A stretch of DNA of 64,000 bases from contig JALRGT010000003.1 of assembly GCA_023259675.1 (NCBI GenBank), forward strand, positions 1-64,000, given 5' to 3'. Shown here in pieces: positions 1-6,918 of the stretch; positions within the stretch are counted from its first letter, which is position 1, and every line of letters begins with the position of its first letter. The stretch is from Flavobacterium sp. (GTDB lineage Bacteria > Bacteroidota > Bacteroidia > Flavobacteriales > Flavobacteriaceae). The position numbers and the translations under genes were made by a program. Under the pieces are notes generated by a model. That model worked only from the letters and a program-made list of their open reading frames with translations. It was not told the origin of the DNA and made no database searches.

Positions 1-60
1 AATTCGGTCATAATAGTATTATTCGAAATAAATTGAACCGCAAATTCGCGGATTTTTTTT
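1..60 (+). repeat. Direct repeat, copy 1
   Basis: Bases 1-49 are identical to 338-386 (aattcggtcataatagt...), and both copies run on into a T-rich tract. The two copies bracket a block of nested hairpin repeats. The first copy starts at the window edge, so it may be longer. Its tail (ccgcaaattcgcgg) resembles the inverted pair at 371-503. Confidence 0.85.
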
Positions 61-150
61 TGGTGGTTGCACTACATCTTATAAAAACAAAAAAGGATTG
101 AAGGATTTTATAATTCTGTTGAGTATAATTAGTTTTTGGGTATAATTTTT

Positions 151-319
151 CGTCAGTTCGAGTGAATTTTCAGAAAATGCGAAACGCTTTTTCGGAAAAT
201 TTGTATCGAGAACAGGACTAGCGCATTAAAAAAGGTTCTCGATACACGTCACTTCGAGTAGCGAAGCGTATCGAGAAGTTTTACTCCATTTCATTACGCA
301 AAAAACACTCGAACTGACG
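151..319. repeat. Nested hairpin repeat units
   Basis: Three units of a family with fixed ends CGTCA(G/C)TTCGAGT and TGTATCGAGAA(C/G). One forward unit spans 151-213 with a partly self-complementary core (aattttc/gaaaatt). A reverse unit spans 235-319, and a minimal forward unit (about 247-278, core agcgaagc) lies inside it. A degenerate version of the outer arm of the foldback elements at 2480 and 38316 precedes them near 117-132. No coding potential is seen. Confidence 0.75.
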
Positions 320-337
320 TTATCTGCAATTATATCT

Positions 338-397
338 AATTCGGTCATAATAGTATTATTCGAAATAAATTGAACCGCAAATTCGCAAATTTTTTTT
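338..397 (+). repeat. Direct repeat, copy 2
   Basis: Second copy of the 49-base repeat that begins at base 1. After the identical part the two copies diverge by two bases and then share a T tract. It overlaps the left arm of the inverted repeat at 371-503. Confidence 0.85.
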
Positions 398-503
398 AAA
401 TCTAAATCTTCTGATTTTAATTAAACTAATCAGTGCTGATTCTGCTGTAAGCGATTTATTTATATTTCAAGTGTTTTTATGAAAATTTGCGAATTTGCGG
501 TAA
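371..503. repeat. Inverted repeat pair (ccgcaaattcgcaaat)
   Basis: The left arm at about 371-392 (aaccgcaaattcgcaaat...) is the reverse complement of the right arm at about 482-503 (aaaatttgcgaatttgcggt). The spacer of about 90 bases holds no ORF. With the neighbouring repeats it explains most of the gene-free stretch 1-604; only 504-604 has no recognisable structure. Confidence 0.75.
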
Positions 504-604
504 AAAAACGCATGTATTTGCCTTTCATTAAATAAATAAAATGACAACTTACTTTTCTAACAAAACTTTATGAAACCAATCGGCAAACTATCCATGAAAA
601 ACTT

Positions 605-634
605 TTTGGTTTACTCTCCTTTCGAATACTTTTG
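605..634 (+). promoter_or_regulatory. Promoter of the DUF423 gene
   Basis: TACTTTTG at 627-634 matches the Bacteroidota -7 consensus TAnnTTTG exactly. TTTG at 605-608 fits the -33 element with an 18-base spacer. Transcription would start near 640, about 18 bases before the start codon. Confidence 0.7.
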
Positions 635-657
635 CATAGAACTTAAACCGATATAAA

Positions 658-1044
658 ATGGATAAAAAAATAATTGCAACGGCTGCTCTTCTGGGAATGG
701 TGGCTATCATTTTGGGTGCTTTTGGAGCCCATGCTTTAAAAGCCGTATTGTCTCCAGAACAACTAATTACTTTTGAAACTGGTGTGCGTTATCAAATGTA
801 CCATGCCTTGTTTTTGTTTTTCATTGGGACAACAGCCTTGCTTGCAGAGAAAGCCAAAAAAATCATTTATAATTTGGTTGTCTTTGGGGTGCTTTTCTTT
901 TCGGGTTCCATCTATTTATTGGCTACGAATTCGGCCACACCATTTGATTTTAAAATCATTGGTTTTGTGACTCCTATCGGCGGACTGTTATTGATAGTGG
1001 CTTGGGGCATTTTATTATTTAAAGCAGTTCCCAAAAAAGCATAA
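658..1044 (+). CDS. DUF423 family small membrane protein
   Basis: A 128-residue integral membrane protein of the DUF423 (YgdD-like) family, whose biochemical role is not established. Visible hallmarks are the N-terminal GAFGAHAL motif (residues 20-27), a YQMYHALFLF segment near 45-54 and a TPIGGLLLIVAW segment near 105-116. Hydrophobic stretches suggest four transmembrane helices. Length matches the family. It starts with ATG about 18 bases downstream of its predicted transcription start and is followed by a shared bidirectional terminator. It stands alone, so its neighbours give no clue to function. The family call is confident; any function would be a guess. Confidence 0.9.
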   Translation: MDKKIIATAALLGMVAIILGAFGAHALKAVLSPEQLITFETGVRYQMYHALFLFFIGTTALLAEKAKKIIYNLVVFGVLFFSGSIYLLATNSATPFDFKIIGFVTPIGGLLLIVAWGILLFKAVPKKA

Positions 1045-1057
1045 AAGTATTAAAAGC

Positions 1058-1096
1058 AAAAACCCTTTCCTGTTACCAAACACAGAAAGGGTTTTT
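1058..1096. terminator. Bidirectional terminator between convergent genes
   Basis: The hairpin AAAAACCCTTTC / GAAAGGGTTTTT with a 15-base loop carries T-runs on both strands. It serves the DUF423 gene on the plus strand and the SQR-like gene on the minus strand. Confidence 0.85.
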
Positions 1097-1124
1097 ACTT
1101 TTAACGCAACTCCATCGGGAGAAT

Positions 1125-2327
1125 TTAGGGTAAAAAGGCATATCCTTTTTTTGATTTCCACAAAAAATATTTCTCCAGTAAGACTTTGTTAAAATCATAG
1201 AATACATTGGGTATCATAATCGCAAAAGCACGCGGTTTGAACAAGGAAGTAGACAGGATAAGGACTTCTTTTTTGCCGGCGTCCATAACACAAAGTCCCG
1301 GTATTCTTCCCCAAGCTTTTTTGATCAATTTGGTTTCCCCTTTTGACACCCTGATAATATTTTCGGCAACAATTTTGCCGGTTTCATCAGAGGGATACCC
1401 CGTTTTGGGAGAAGAGAAAGGAACTGATTTAGGCGTAAAAGGTAATTTTACGTCAATGGCAATTCCTGCAGCCCATATATTAGCATAATCTTGGTGTCTG
1501 TAATCATCCCCCACCGGAATGTATCCGGCAGCCGTCGCTTTTAAATCAGGTGAGTTGGTAACAAAATCGACCCCAACAAAAGGCGGCATCAGCATCGTGA
1601 AAGCGCTGGGCAATACTTCGCCTGAAGACAAAATAACTTGGTTTTCTTTCACTTCTTGAACACCAACTTCGGTTCTGTAATGAATATGAAACATTTTCAT
1701 AAAGGTTTTAAGCATCGTTTCTCCCATCGGCATTCCGCCAATTCCAAAATGCCCTAAATAATCCTCTGGTGTGATCCAGTACAAATCAACTTTCTTACGA
1801 ATATTTTGCTCGCGCAACCATTTTTCGATATTGAACAAAAATTCGTAAGCCGCACCCATACAACCGGCATTTTGGGTCGCTCCGATGACAATGGGACCCG
1901 GATTTTTTTTGAATTCTTCCAGTGCTTTTCTGATTTTCATCGCTCCATTTGGAGTTCCAACATAATGAGCAAATTCCTCTACTCCCGGAGCTACATCATA
2001 TTTCACCTTAGGACCTGTAGCAACAACTAAATTATCATATTTAAACTCGCCTTTCTCCGTGTAAACCGTTTGCGTTTTTGCGTTTACATTTAAGGCTTCT
2101 GCATGTACAAACTCGACTCCTTTTTTAGTCAACACATCTTCTTTTCGGAAGGAAATATCCTTGATTTCTCGTCTTCCGAAAGGAACCCAAATAAGTGATG
2201 GAATGAATAAAAACAAAGGTGATTTGTCTATCAAGACAACCTTGTGTTCTTTTTTGCCTTTTCTTTTTATTTCGAGAGCGGCTGTCATTCCAGCAAAACT
2301 TCCCCCAATTACTACTGTTGTTGTCAT
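1125..2327 (-). CDS. SQR-like NAD(P)/FAD-dependent oxidoreductase
   Basis: A flavoprotein of the sulfide:quinone oxidoreductase/type II NADH dehydrogenase-like family, 400 residues from the chosen start. Visible features are the N-terminal Rossmann motif VVIGGSFAGM (5-14), the VVATGPK strand near 101, and the SQR-type motif NAGCMGAAYEF with Cys156. A second cysteine is at 346 (GLCVMDA). These two positions fit two of the three active-site cysteines of bacterial SQRs (156 and 347 in Aquifex SQR); no cysteine is present near 124. It would oxidise sulfide or a related reductant and pass electrons to quinone at the membrane. The ORF opens 20 codons further upstream, but that start lies upstream of the predicted promoter and extends past the flavin fold, so the Met at 2327 is preferred. 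Confidence 0.82.
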   Translation of the reverse strand: MTTTVVIGGSFAGMTAALEIKRKGKKEHKVVLIDKSPLFLFIPSLIWVPFGRREIKDISFRKEDVLTKKGVEFVHAEALNVNAKTQTVYTEKGEFKYDNLVVATGPKVKYDVAPGVEEFAHYVGTPNGAMKIRKALEEFKKNPGPIVIGATQNAGCMGAAYEFLFNIEKWLREQNIRKKVDLYWITPEDYLGHFGIGGMPMGETMLKTFMKMFHIHYRTEVGVQEVKENQVILSSGEVLPSAFTMLMPPFVGVDFVTNSPDLKATAAGYIPVGDDYRHQDYANIWAAGIAIDVKLPFTPKSVPFSSPKTGYPSDETGKIVAENIIRVSKGETKLIKKAWGRIPGLCVMDAGKKEVLILSTSLFKPRAFAIMIPNVFYDFNKVLLEKYFLWKSKKGYAFLP

Positions 2328-2359
2328 ATCTTTATTTATTTTTTTTAAACTTTCTTTAA

Positions 2360-2388
2360 CAAAGATACTCCGCATAAACAAATGCAAA
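2360..2388 (-). promoter_or_regulatory. Promoter of the SQR-like gene
   Basis: On the minus strand TATCTTTG (2367-2360) is a perfect TAnnTTTG box. TTTG (2388-2385) lies 17 bases upstream as the -33 element. Transcription would start near 2354, giving a leader of about 27 bases. This supports the downstream start codon at 2327. Confidence 0.7.
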
Positions 2389-2404
2389 TGTAACCTAGGT
2401 CACA
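2389..2404 (-). promoter_or_regulatory. CRP/FNR-like site upstream of the SQR-like gene
   Basis: TGTGACCTAGGTTACA on the minus strand is a near-perfect palindrome of the form TGTGA-N6-TTACA, one base from the Crp-family consensus TGTGA-N6-TCACA. It abuts the -33 element. Its centre lies about 42 bases from the predicted transcription start, which is the usual class II activator position. Confidence 0.5.
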
Positions 2405-2479
2405 CACAGTCAATTTTTTAGACGAATTAACACCTTTATTTGTAAACAAATAAAACACTCTGTAATTTCATTTATTTAA

Positions 2480-2658
2480 ACCCGTTGGGTGCAATTAGTA
2501 AAAACGTCAGTTCGAGTGTTTTTTGTGCAGTAAAACGGAACAAAAAATGTATCGAGAACCGTTTTTAAAGATATTTTTCTTGTTCTCGATACAATTTTCT
2601 ATCGAAAATTACTCGAACTGACGAAAAACAATCATCAAAACTAATTACACCCAACGGG
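2480..2658. repeat. Foldback element copy A (MITE-like, about 179 bp)
   Basis: Outer arms CCCGTTGGGTGCAATTAGT and ACTAATTACACCCAACGGG enclose two hairpin units in inverted order. The forward unit is near 2505-2558 and the reverse unit near 2572-2624. The flanks carry a 9-base direct repeat, TTTATTTAA (2471-2479 and 2659-2667), which looks like a target-site duplication. The element is about nine-tenths identical by eye to the reverse complement of copy B at 38316. It carries no ORF and lies between the SQR promoter and pckA. Confidence 0.82.
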
Positions 2659-2752
2659 TTTATTTAAGTAAAAAAGAATCATAAAAACCAACAATTCAAA
2701 GGGTATCCAAAATATAAATTTTATCTTTATATAAAGAAAAAAAAACTACCCC

Positions 2753-4354
2753 ATGAATAACGATACCACTGCCAAAATATCGTATTCACTACATGCAATC
2801 GGAATTGAAAATGCTGCTATTCATTATCAATTATCCGCTGGGGAATTGCATGAGAAAACGATTAAACTCCACCAAGGAATTGAAGTATCCAATGGTGCAT
2901 TGGCCATAAATACCGGAACTTTTACGGGTCGTTCTCCTCAAGACCGTTTTATCGTCAAAGATGAAATCACCAAAGATGAAGTTTGGTGGGGTGACATCAA
3001 TATCCCTTTCGAACCTAAAAATTTTGATACTTTGTACCAAAAAGTCACCCAGTACATTTCTGATAAAGAAATTTACGTTAGAGACTCTTATGTATGTGCA
3101 GACCCCAACTACAGACTCAATATTCGGGTGATAACCGAAACGCCTTGGGCTAATTTGTTTTGCCACAATATGTTTTTGAGACCCAAACCGGAAGAACTCG
3201 AAAACTTTTTACCGGAATGGACGTTGATTTGCGTACCCAGCTTTTTGGCCAATCCAAAAACAGACGGAACAAGACAAGGGAATTTTGCGATTTTAAATTT
3301 TACCAAAAAAGTCATCCTTATTGGCGGTACCGGTTATACGGGCGAAATGAAGAAAGGGGTTTTCTCGGCCTTAAATTTTATACTGCCCCTATTTAAAAAT
3401 ACGTTGCCGATGCATTGCAGTGCCAATGTGGGCGATGCGGATGACACCGCTATTTTCTTCGGATTATCCGGTACGGGGAAAACCACGCTTTCTGCCGACC
3501 CTTTAAGAAAATTAATTGGTGATGACGAACACGGTTGGACCAAAGAAAACACGATTTTTAATTTTGAAGGCGGCTGCTATGCCAAAGTAATCAACCTCTC
3601 CGAAGAAAACGAACCCGAAATTTTTAAAGCCATCCGAAAAGGAGCGCTACTGGAAAATATAATTGTAAAAAAAGGCACCAATGAGATCGATTATTCGGAT
3701 GTATCCATCACTCCCAATACCCGAGTGAGTTATCCTATTTACCATATCGATACCATTCAGCCCAATTCTATAGGCAAAAATCCAAAAAATATCTTTTTCC
3801 TGACCGCGGATTCTTTTGGAATTTTGCCTCCCATTTCCAAACTGACTCCGGGACAGGCTGCCTATCATTTTATCTCGGGTTACACCGCAAAAGTTGCCGG
3901 AACCGAAGAAGGAATCAAAGAACCACAACCGAATTTCTCGGCTTGTTTTGGCGCACCGTTCATGCCACTGCACCCTGCCCGATATGCCAAAATGTTGAGT
4001 AAAAAAATTCAAGAAGCCCATGTAAAAGTTTGGCTCATCAATACCGGATGGACTGGAGGTTCTTATGGAACCGGAAGCCGCATGAAACTGAAATACACCC
4101 GAGCCATGGTTACTGCTGCCTTAAACGGTCAATTGGACGATGTGCCATATAAAAACCATGAGGTATTCGGAATTGCCATTCCACAAAGTTGCCCAGAAGT
4201 GCCAAGTGAAATTTTGAATCCAAAAAACACTTGGAAAGATCCCGAATTATACGACCGGAAAGCGATGGAATTGGCACAAAAATTCAAAGCCAATTTCGAG
4301 AAATTCTCGGATTTTGCCAATGATGAAATTTTGACCGGTTCTCCGAAAGTTTAA
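2753..4354 (+). CDS. pckA: Phosphoenolpyruvate carboxykinase (ATP)
   Basis: Cytoplasmic enzyme that converts oxaloacetate and ATP to phosphoenolpyruvate, CO2 and ADP, the entry step of gluconeogenesis. Its 533 residues match the ATP-dependent family. The P-loop GLSGTGKTT is at residues 237-245, followed by the kinase-2 motif IGDDEHGW near 259. The N-terminal TGRSPQDRF and the C-terminal NTGWTGGSYGTG motifs are also typical. The gene is monocistronic, with a strong hairpin terminator 17 bases after the stop. Copy A of a foldback element lies just upstream. The start is ATG after an A-rich leader, with no competing upstream Met. Confidence 0.97.
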   Translation: MNNDTTAKISYSLHAIGIENAAIHYQLSAGELHEKTIKLHQGIEVSNGALAINTGTFTGRSPQDRFIVKDEITKDEVWWGDINIPFEPKNFDTLYQKVTQYISDKEIYVRDSYVCADPNYRLNIRVITETPWANLFCHNMFLRPKPEELENFLPEWTLICVPSFLANPKTDGTRQGNFAILNFTKKVILIGGTGYTGEMKKGVFSALNFILPLFKNTLPMHCSANVGDADDTAIFFGLSGTGKTTLSADPLRKLIGDDEHGWTKENTIFNFEGGCYAKVINLSEENEPEIFKAIRKGALLENIIVKKGTNEIDYSDVSITPNTRVSYPIYHIDTIQPNSIGKNPKNIFFLTADSFGILPPISKLTPGQAAYHFISGYTAKVAGTEEGIKEPQPNFSACFGAPFMPLHPARYAKMLSKKIQEAHVKVWLINTGWTGGSYGTGSRMKLKYTRAMVTAALNGQLDDVPYKNHEVFGIAIPQSCPEVPSEILNPKNTWKDPELYDRKAMELAQKFKANFEKFSDFANDEILTGSPKV

Positions 4355-4370
4355 ATTATTGGACATAAAA

Positions 4371-4410
4371 AAGCGAAGCAGTATCTAGTTTTGTATACTG
4401 CTTCGCTTTT
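4371..4410 (+). terminator. Terminator of pckA
   Basis: The stem AAGCGAAGCAGTAT / ATACTGCTTCGCTT with a short loop is followed by a T run. It begins 17 bases after the pckA stop codon. Confidence 0.9.
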
Positions 4411-4465
4411 AATTCTTAAAACCTAATATCTTTCTGGTAATGTTATTAAGTGAAGCGTACTTTAG

Positions 4466-4604
4466 CGTCACTTCGAGTGGTTTTTACAAGTAATGCGATA
4501 GCTTTACTTGTAAAAATTGTATCGAGAAGCCTGTAAATATTTGCGTTCTCGATACATTGTATTAAAAAAGCTGTCGCATTTTTAATAAAACACTACCATT
4601 GACG
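4466..4604. repeat. Pair of inverted hairpin repeat units
   Basis: A forward unit (4466-4529) has ends cgtcacttcgagt and tgtatcgagaag around the stem TTTTTACAAGTAA/TTACTTGTAAAAA. A reverse unit (4545-4604) has the stem ATTAAAAA/TTTTTAAT and a degenerate outer end (cactaccattgacg). The flanks match the family at 151, 2505 and 38354, but the stem sequences are unrelated. Confidence 0.75.
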
Positions 4605-4618
4605 TTTCTATTAGAAAG

Positions 4619-4701
4619 GGCTTCGACAAGCTCAGCCTGACAATAATCACGTCATTTTGTATTGCTTTTTTTAGTTGAAAGAATTCTACCTCGAACTGAC
4701 G
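4619..4701. repeat. Repeat fragments
   Basis: A short hairpin-forming motif, ggcttcgacaagctcagcctgaca, is followed by a lone degenerate unit end (cctcgaactgacg, ending at 4701). Together with the units at 4466-4604 and the two terminators this accounts for most of the 446-base gap between pckA and the phytase gene. No gene is seen. Confidence 0.55.
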
Positions 4702-4744
4702 AATCCTTAACATGACCCTATTGGAATTTGGAGAAGCAAAATAA

Positions 4745-4792
4745 AAAAGGCTTTAGCCTAATCTTAATGTAGATTTGGACTAAAGCCCTTTT
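4745..4792 (-). terminator. Terminator of the phytase operon
   Basis: The stem AAAAGGCTTTAG / CTAAAGCCCTTTT with a loop of about 22 bases ends in a T run on the minus strand, just after the phytase stop codon. Confidence 0.75.
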
Positions 4793-4800
4793 CTATTGCA

Positions 4801-5856
4801 TTACTTTTTAGCTGTATCAATCAATTGCTGAATGCTATCCCAACTGTAAAAATGAAAAGTCTTTCCGTTGCTCATCGCTACAAAAAGTCCGTTTTTATAA
4901 GCACCGCCTAAATTGACATTCGTTACATCGGCACCATCACATTCTATGGTCGCTGTGGGAACTTCGGCTAGCAATGGGAATTCGTTTGGATTTCCGTTTG
5001 CTCCTTCCCTCGGATAGACCATAAAGGTATTCGCTTGTTGGTTTGAAACCAAAATATAACCTTCGGTCGCCGATTTTTTGTAAATCGCAATCCCTTCATT
5101 ATCCGATTTGAAATCTCCTTGACCAAAAAGTGCCAATTCGGTATCGTTTTTAGTGGCTGGGTCAGCGTTGTATTTTCTGATTCCGAATTGCTCATCGCAA
5201 TAGAAAAGAGTTCCAAATTCGTTATCTACCGCAATGGCTTCAATTTCTTTTTTTCCGCTATAGGTTCCAAATTTACGCACTAGTTTTCCGCCAACATTTC
5301 CATTACCCGCATCTTCCAATTCGTACTGCCACAAATAACTTCCGGAAGGACCGTTTTTTCTGCCTACCACAGCAAAAATTTTATGATCACTTGGACGAGT
5401 ATACAATGCAATTCCCATCGGTCCGCGCATTTCTTCTCCTTCAAAAACAGGAATTCCGCCATTATCAATGGGTTTCAAATCAGGCAGGCTAAAAATACGG
5501 ATGCTGTTGGTTTCTCTTTCGGTAGTTACGGCAATAGCAACTTTTTCTCCATTTACCATTAATCCATACCCAATATCGACATTGTTGGGTCTTTGTAATG
5601 GAATCGATTTCTTGATGATTTTTCCATTCAAATCAAAAGCATACAAACCCCCATCGGTATCTTTATCGGTACCAATGATGATGCTTTTAGTCGCATCCGT
5701 TGGATGAATCCAAATTGCGGGATCATCGGTGTCATGAGGCAATTGTTGCGTTACTGTGATTGGTTTTATGGCGTCTTTACGAACAGGAGCCAATTTATCA
5801 CTGCAAGAGGCCAATGTAAGTCCCAAAAAAGCAATGGCTATATATTTCTTTTTCAT
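4801..5856 (-). CDS. Beta-propeller phytase, lipoprotein
   Basis: Predicted 3-phytase of the beta-propeller type, which releases phosphate from calcium-phytate. The protein has 351 residues with a lipoprotein signal ending LASC (Cys18), so it should be anchored in the cell envelope. The family signature HDTDDPAIWIHP is at residues 41-52, followed by GTDKDTDGGLYAFDLNGK and RPNNVDIGYG, all typical of the six-bladed phytase fold. It is the last gene of an operon, one base after the acid phosphatase stop codon. Beta-propeller phytase genes next to TonB-dependent receptor genes are a known pattern. The enzyme family is confident; the natural substrate is inferred from it. Confidence 0.92.
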   Translation of the reverse strand: MKKKYIAIAFLGLTLASCSDKLAPVRKDAIKPITVTQQLPHDTDDPAIWIHPTDATKSIIIGTDKDTDGGLYAFDLNGKIIKKSIPLQRPNNVDIGYGLMVNGEKVAIAVTTERETNSIRIFSLPDLKPIDNGGIPVFEGEEMRGPMGIALYTRPSDHKIFAVVGRKNGPSGSYLWQYELEDAGNGNVGGKLVRKFGTYSGKKEIEAIAVDNEFGTLFYCDEQFGIRKYNADPATKNDTELALFGQGDFKSDNEGIAIYKKSATEGYILVSNQQANTFMVYPREGANGNPNEFPLLAEVPTATIECDGADVTNVNLGGAYKNGLFVAMSNGKTFHFYSWDSIQQLIDTAKK

Positions 5857-5857
5857 T

Positions 5858-6850
5858 TTATTTCTTTTTTTGAATTGTAGTTGTATAAATCACTTTTCCG
5901 TTTGCATCTACTACCTGCGCCAGCAAACTGGCATTATTTAATGCAAAAGTCATAAAACCGGCAGTTTCAGCAACAAACAATGTTCCTTCTCTACTTCCTG
6001 ATGGTCGCACTTCACAAGCTGAACCGGAAAGAAACTGCGTCGTATAACGTCCTTCGGGTTTTATGATTTGCAAATCATGTTCGTGACCGCAGAAATAAGC
6101 ATCTACTTTGTATTTATCGAATAAATCAGCGAACTTATTTTCAAAACTTTTAGTATCAACATTGTCTTTTCGTTTTCCACCGCTGTATAAGGGATGATGC
6201 CCAACGACGATTTTCCATTTGATGGTTTCGTCTGTAGTGGCCAATTCTTTTTCTATCCATTTCTTTTGCGCAGTGGTATCTTGCACTATTAAATTCTCAT
6301 ACATATCCGAACTCTTTTTGTAATAACTATCGATAAATGGTGAAGTATCCATCACCAACATTAATACTTTATTTCCATCTTTTAATTCGAATGTTTTAGA
6401 AAAATAAGTAGCAGGCATGTGCCAACGGCGACTCAATTTTGAATAATCTATCTCTGCTTGAATATTTCCCCGATAATCATGATTTCCCAATGCCACATAC
6501 CACGGATTTTGTAAACTATAATCCGTGTAAACCTGTTCAAAAGAAGCTATCCACGAATAATCCTGAGTGCTTTGCACGCCATTAGGATAAAAATTATCTC
6601 CTACAGCAACCACAAAATCAGATTCGATGGTAGCCGCTGCTTTTCCCATTTGAAGGGCTACTTTTTTTTGGTAGAACTGTCCGTAACGACCAAAATCCCC
6701 CATCAATAGGAAATTCAAACTCTTGCTTAGTGTTTGTAATTCGGGAATGTATCCGCCTTGATATCCTGACAATTCTATTTCTTCTTTTTGCTGTGCTGTT
6801 CCTCCTATTGATAGGAGTAAAAAGAATAGGCTGTATATTTTATTTCTCAT
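5858..6850 (-). CDS. Purple acid phosphatase-like metallophosphoesterase
   Basis: Exported phosphatase of the calcineurin-like superfamily, closest in style to tartrate-resistant acid phosphatases. A signal peptide covers about residues 1-20. The metal-binding motifs appear in order: GDFG (51-54), GDN (84-86), GNHD (122-125), GHHP (218-221) and GHEH (256-259). It would remove phosphate from monoesters, plausibly the lower inositol phosphates left by the phytase encoded just downstream. It lies between the TonB-dependent receptor and the phytase on the minus strand. A 9-bp hairpin separates it from the receptor gene and may lower its expression relative to the receptor. Confidence 0.9.
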   Translation of the reverse strand: MRNKIYSLFFLLLSIGGTAQQKEEIELSGYQGGYIPELQTLSKSLNFLLMGDFGRYGQFYQKKVALQMGKAAATIESDFVVAVGDNFYPNGVQSTQDYSWIASFEQVYTDYSLQNPWYVALGNHDYRGNIQAEIDYSKLSRRWHMPATYFSKTFELKDGNKVLMLVMDTSPFIDSYYKKSSDMYENLIVQDTTAQKKWIEKELATTDETIKWKIVVGHHPLYSGGKRKDNVDTKSFENKFADLFDKYKVDAYFCGHEHDLQIIKPEGRYTTQFLSGSACEVRPSGSREGTLFVAETAGFMTFALNNASLLAQVVDANGKVIYTTTIQKKK

Positions 6851-6869
6851 ATTTTGTAAACGAAAAAGT

Positions 6870-6891
6870 GACAGGATAGTTATATCCTGTC
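6870..6891 (-). terminator. Intra-operon hairpin (attenuator or partial terminator)
   Basis: A perfect stem, GACAGGATA / TATCCTGTC, with a GTTA loop is followed on the minus strand by ACTTTTT. It lies between the receptor stop and the phosphatase start. It contains CAGGATA, like the locus operators further right, but has no suitable -7 box on either strand. Confidence 0.5.
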
Positions 6892-6918
6892 AACTTCATT
6901 TCTATTTATATGTTTTTA

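Noticed and set aside
1-604. CRISPR-like array from the repeated units near the left end
   Set aside because: Repeats are inverted, nested and irregularly spaced, with no uniform spacers and no cas genes.
2722-2729. pckA promoter at TATCTTTA
   Set aside because: One mismatch in the -7 box and no TTG/TTTG at a suitable distance upstream; too weak to list.
6870-6891. CAGGATA in the phytase operon hairpin as a seventh shared operator
   Set aside because: It is an inverted, not a direct, repeat. Twenty-two bases downstream on either strand there is no TAnnTTTG-like box. It reads better as an intra-operon hairpin.
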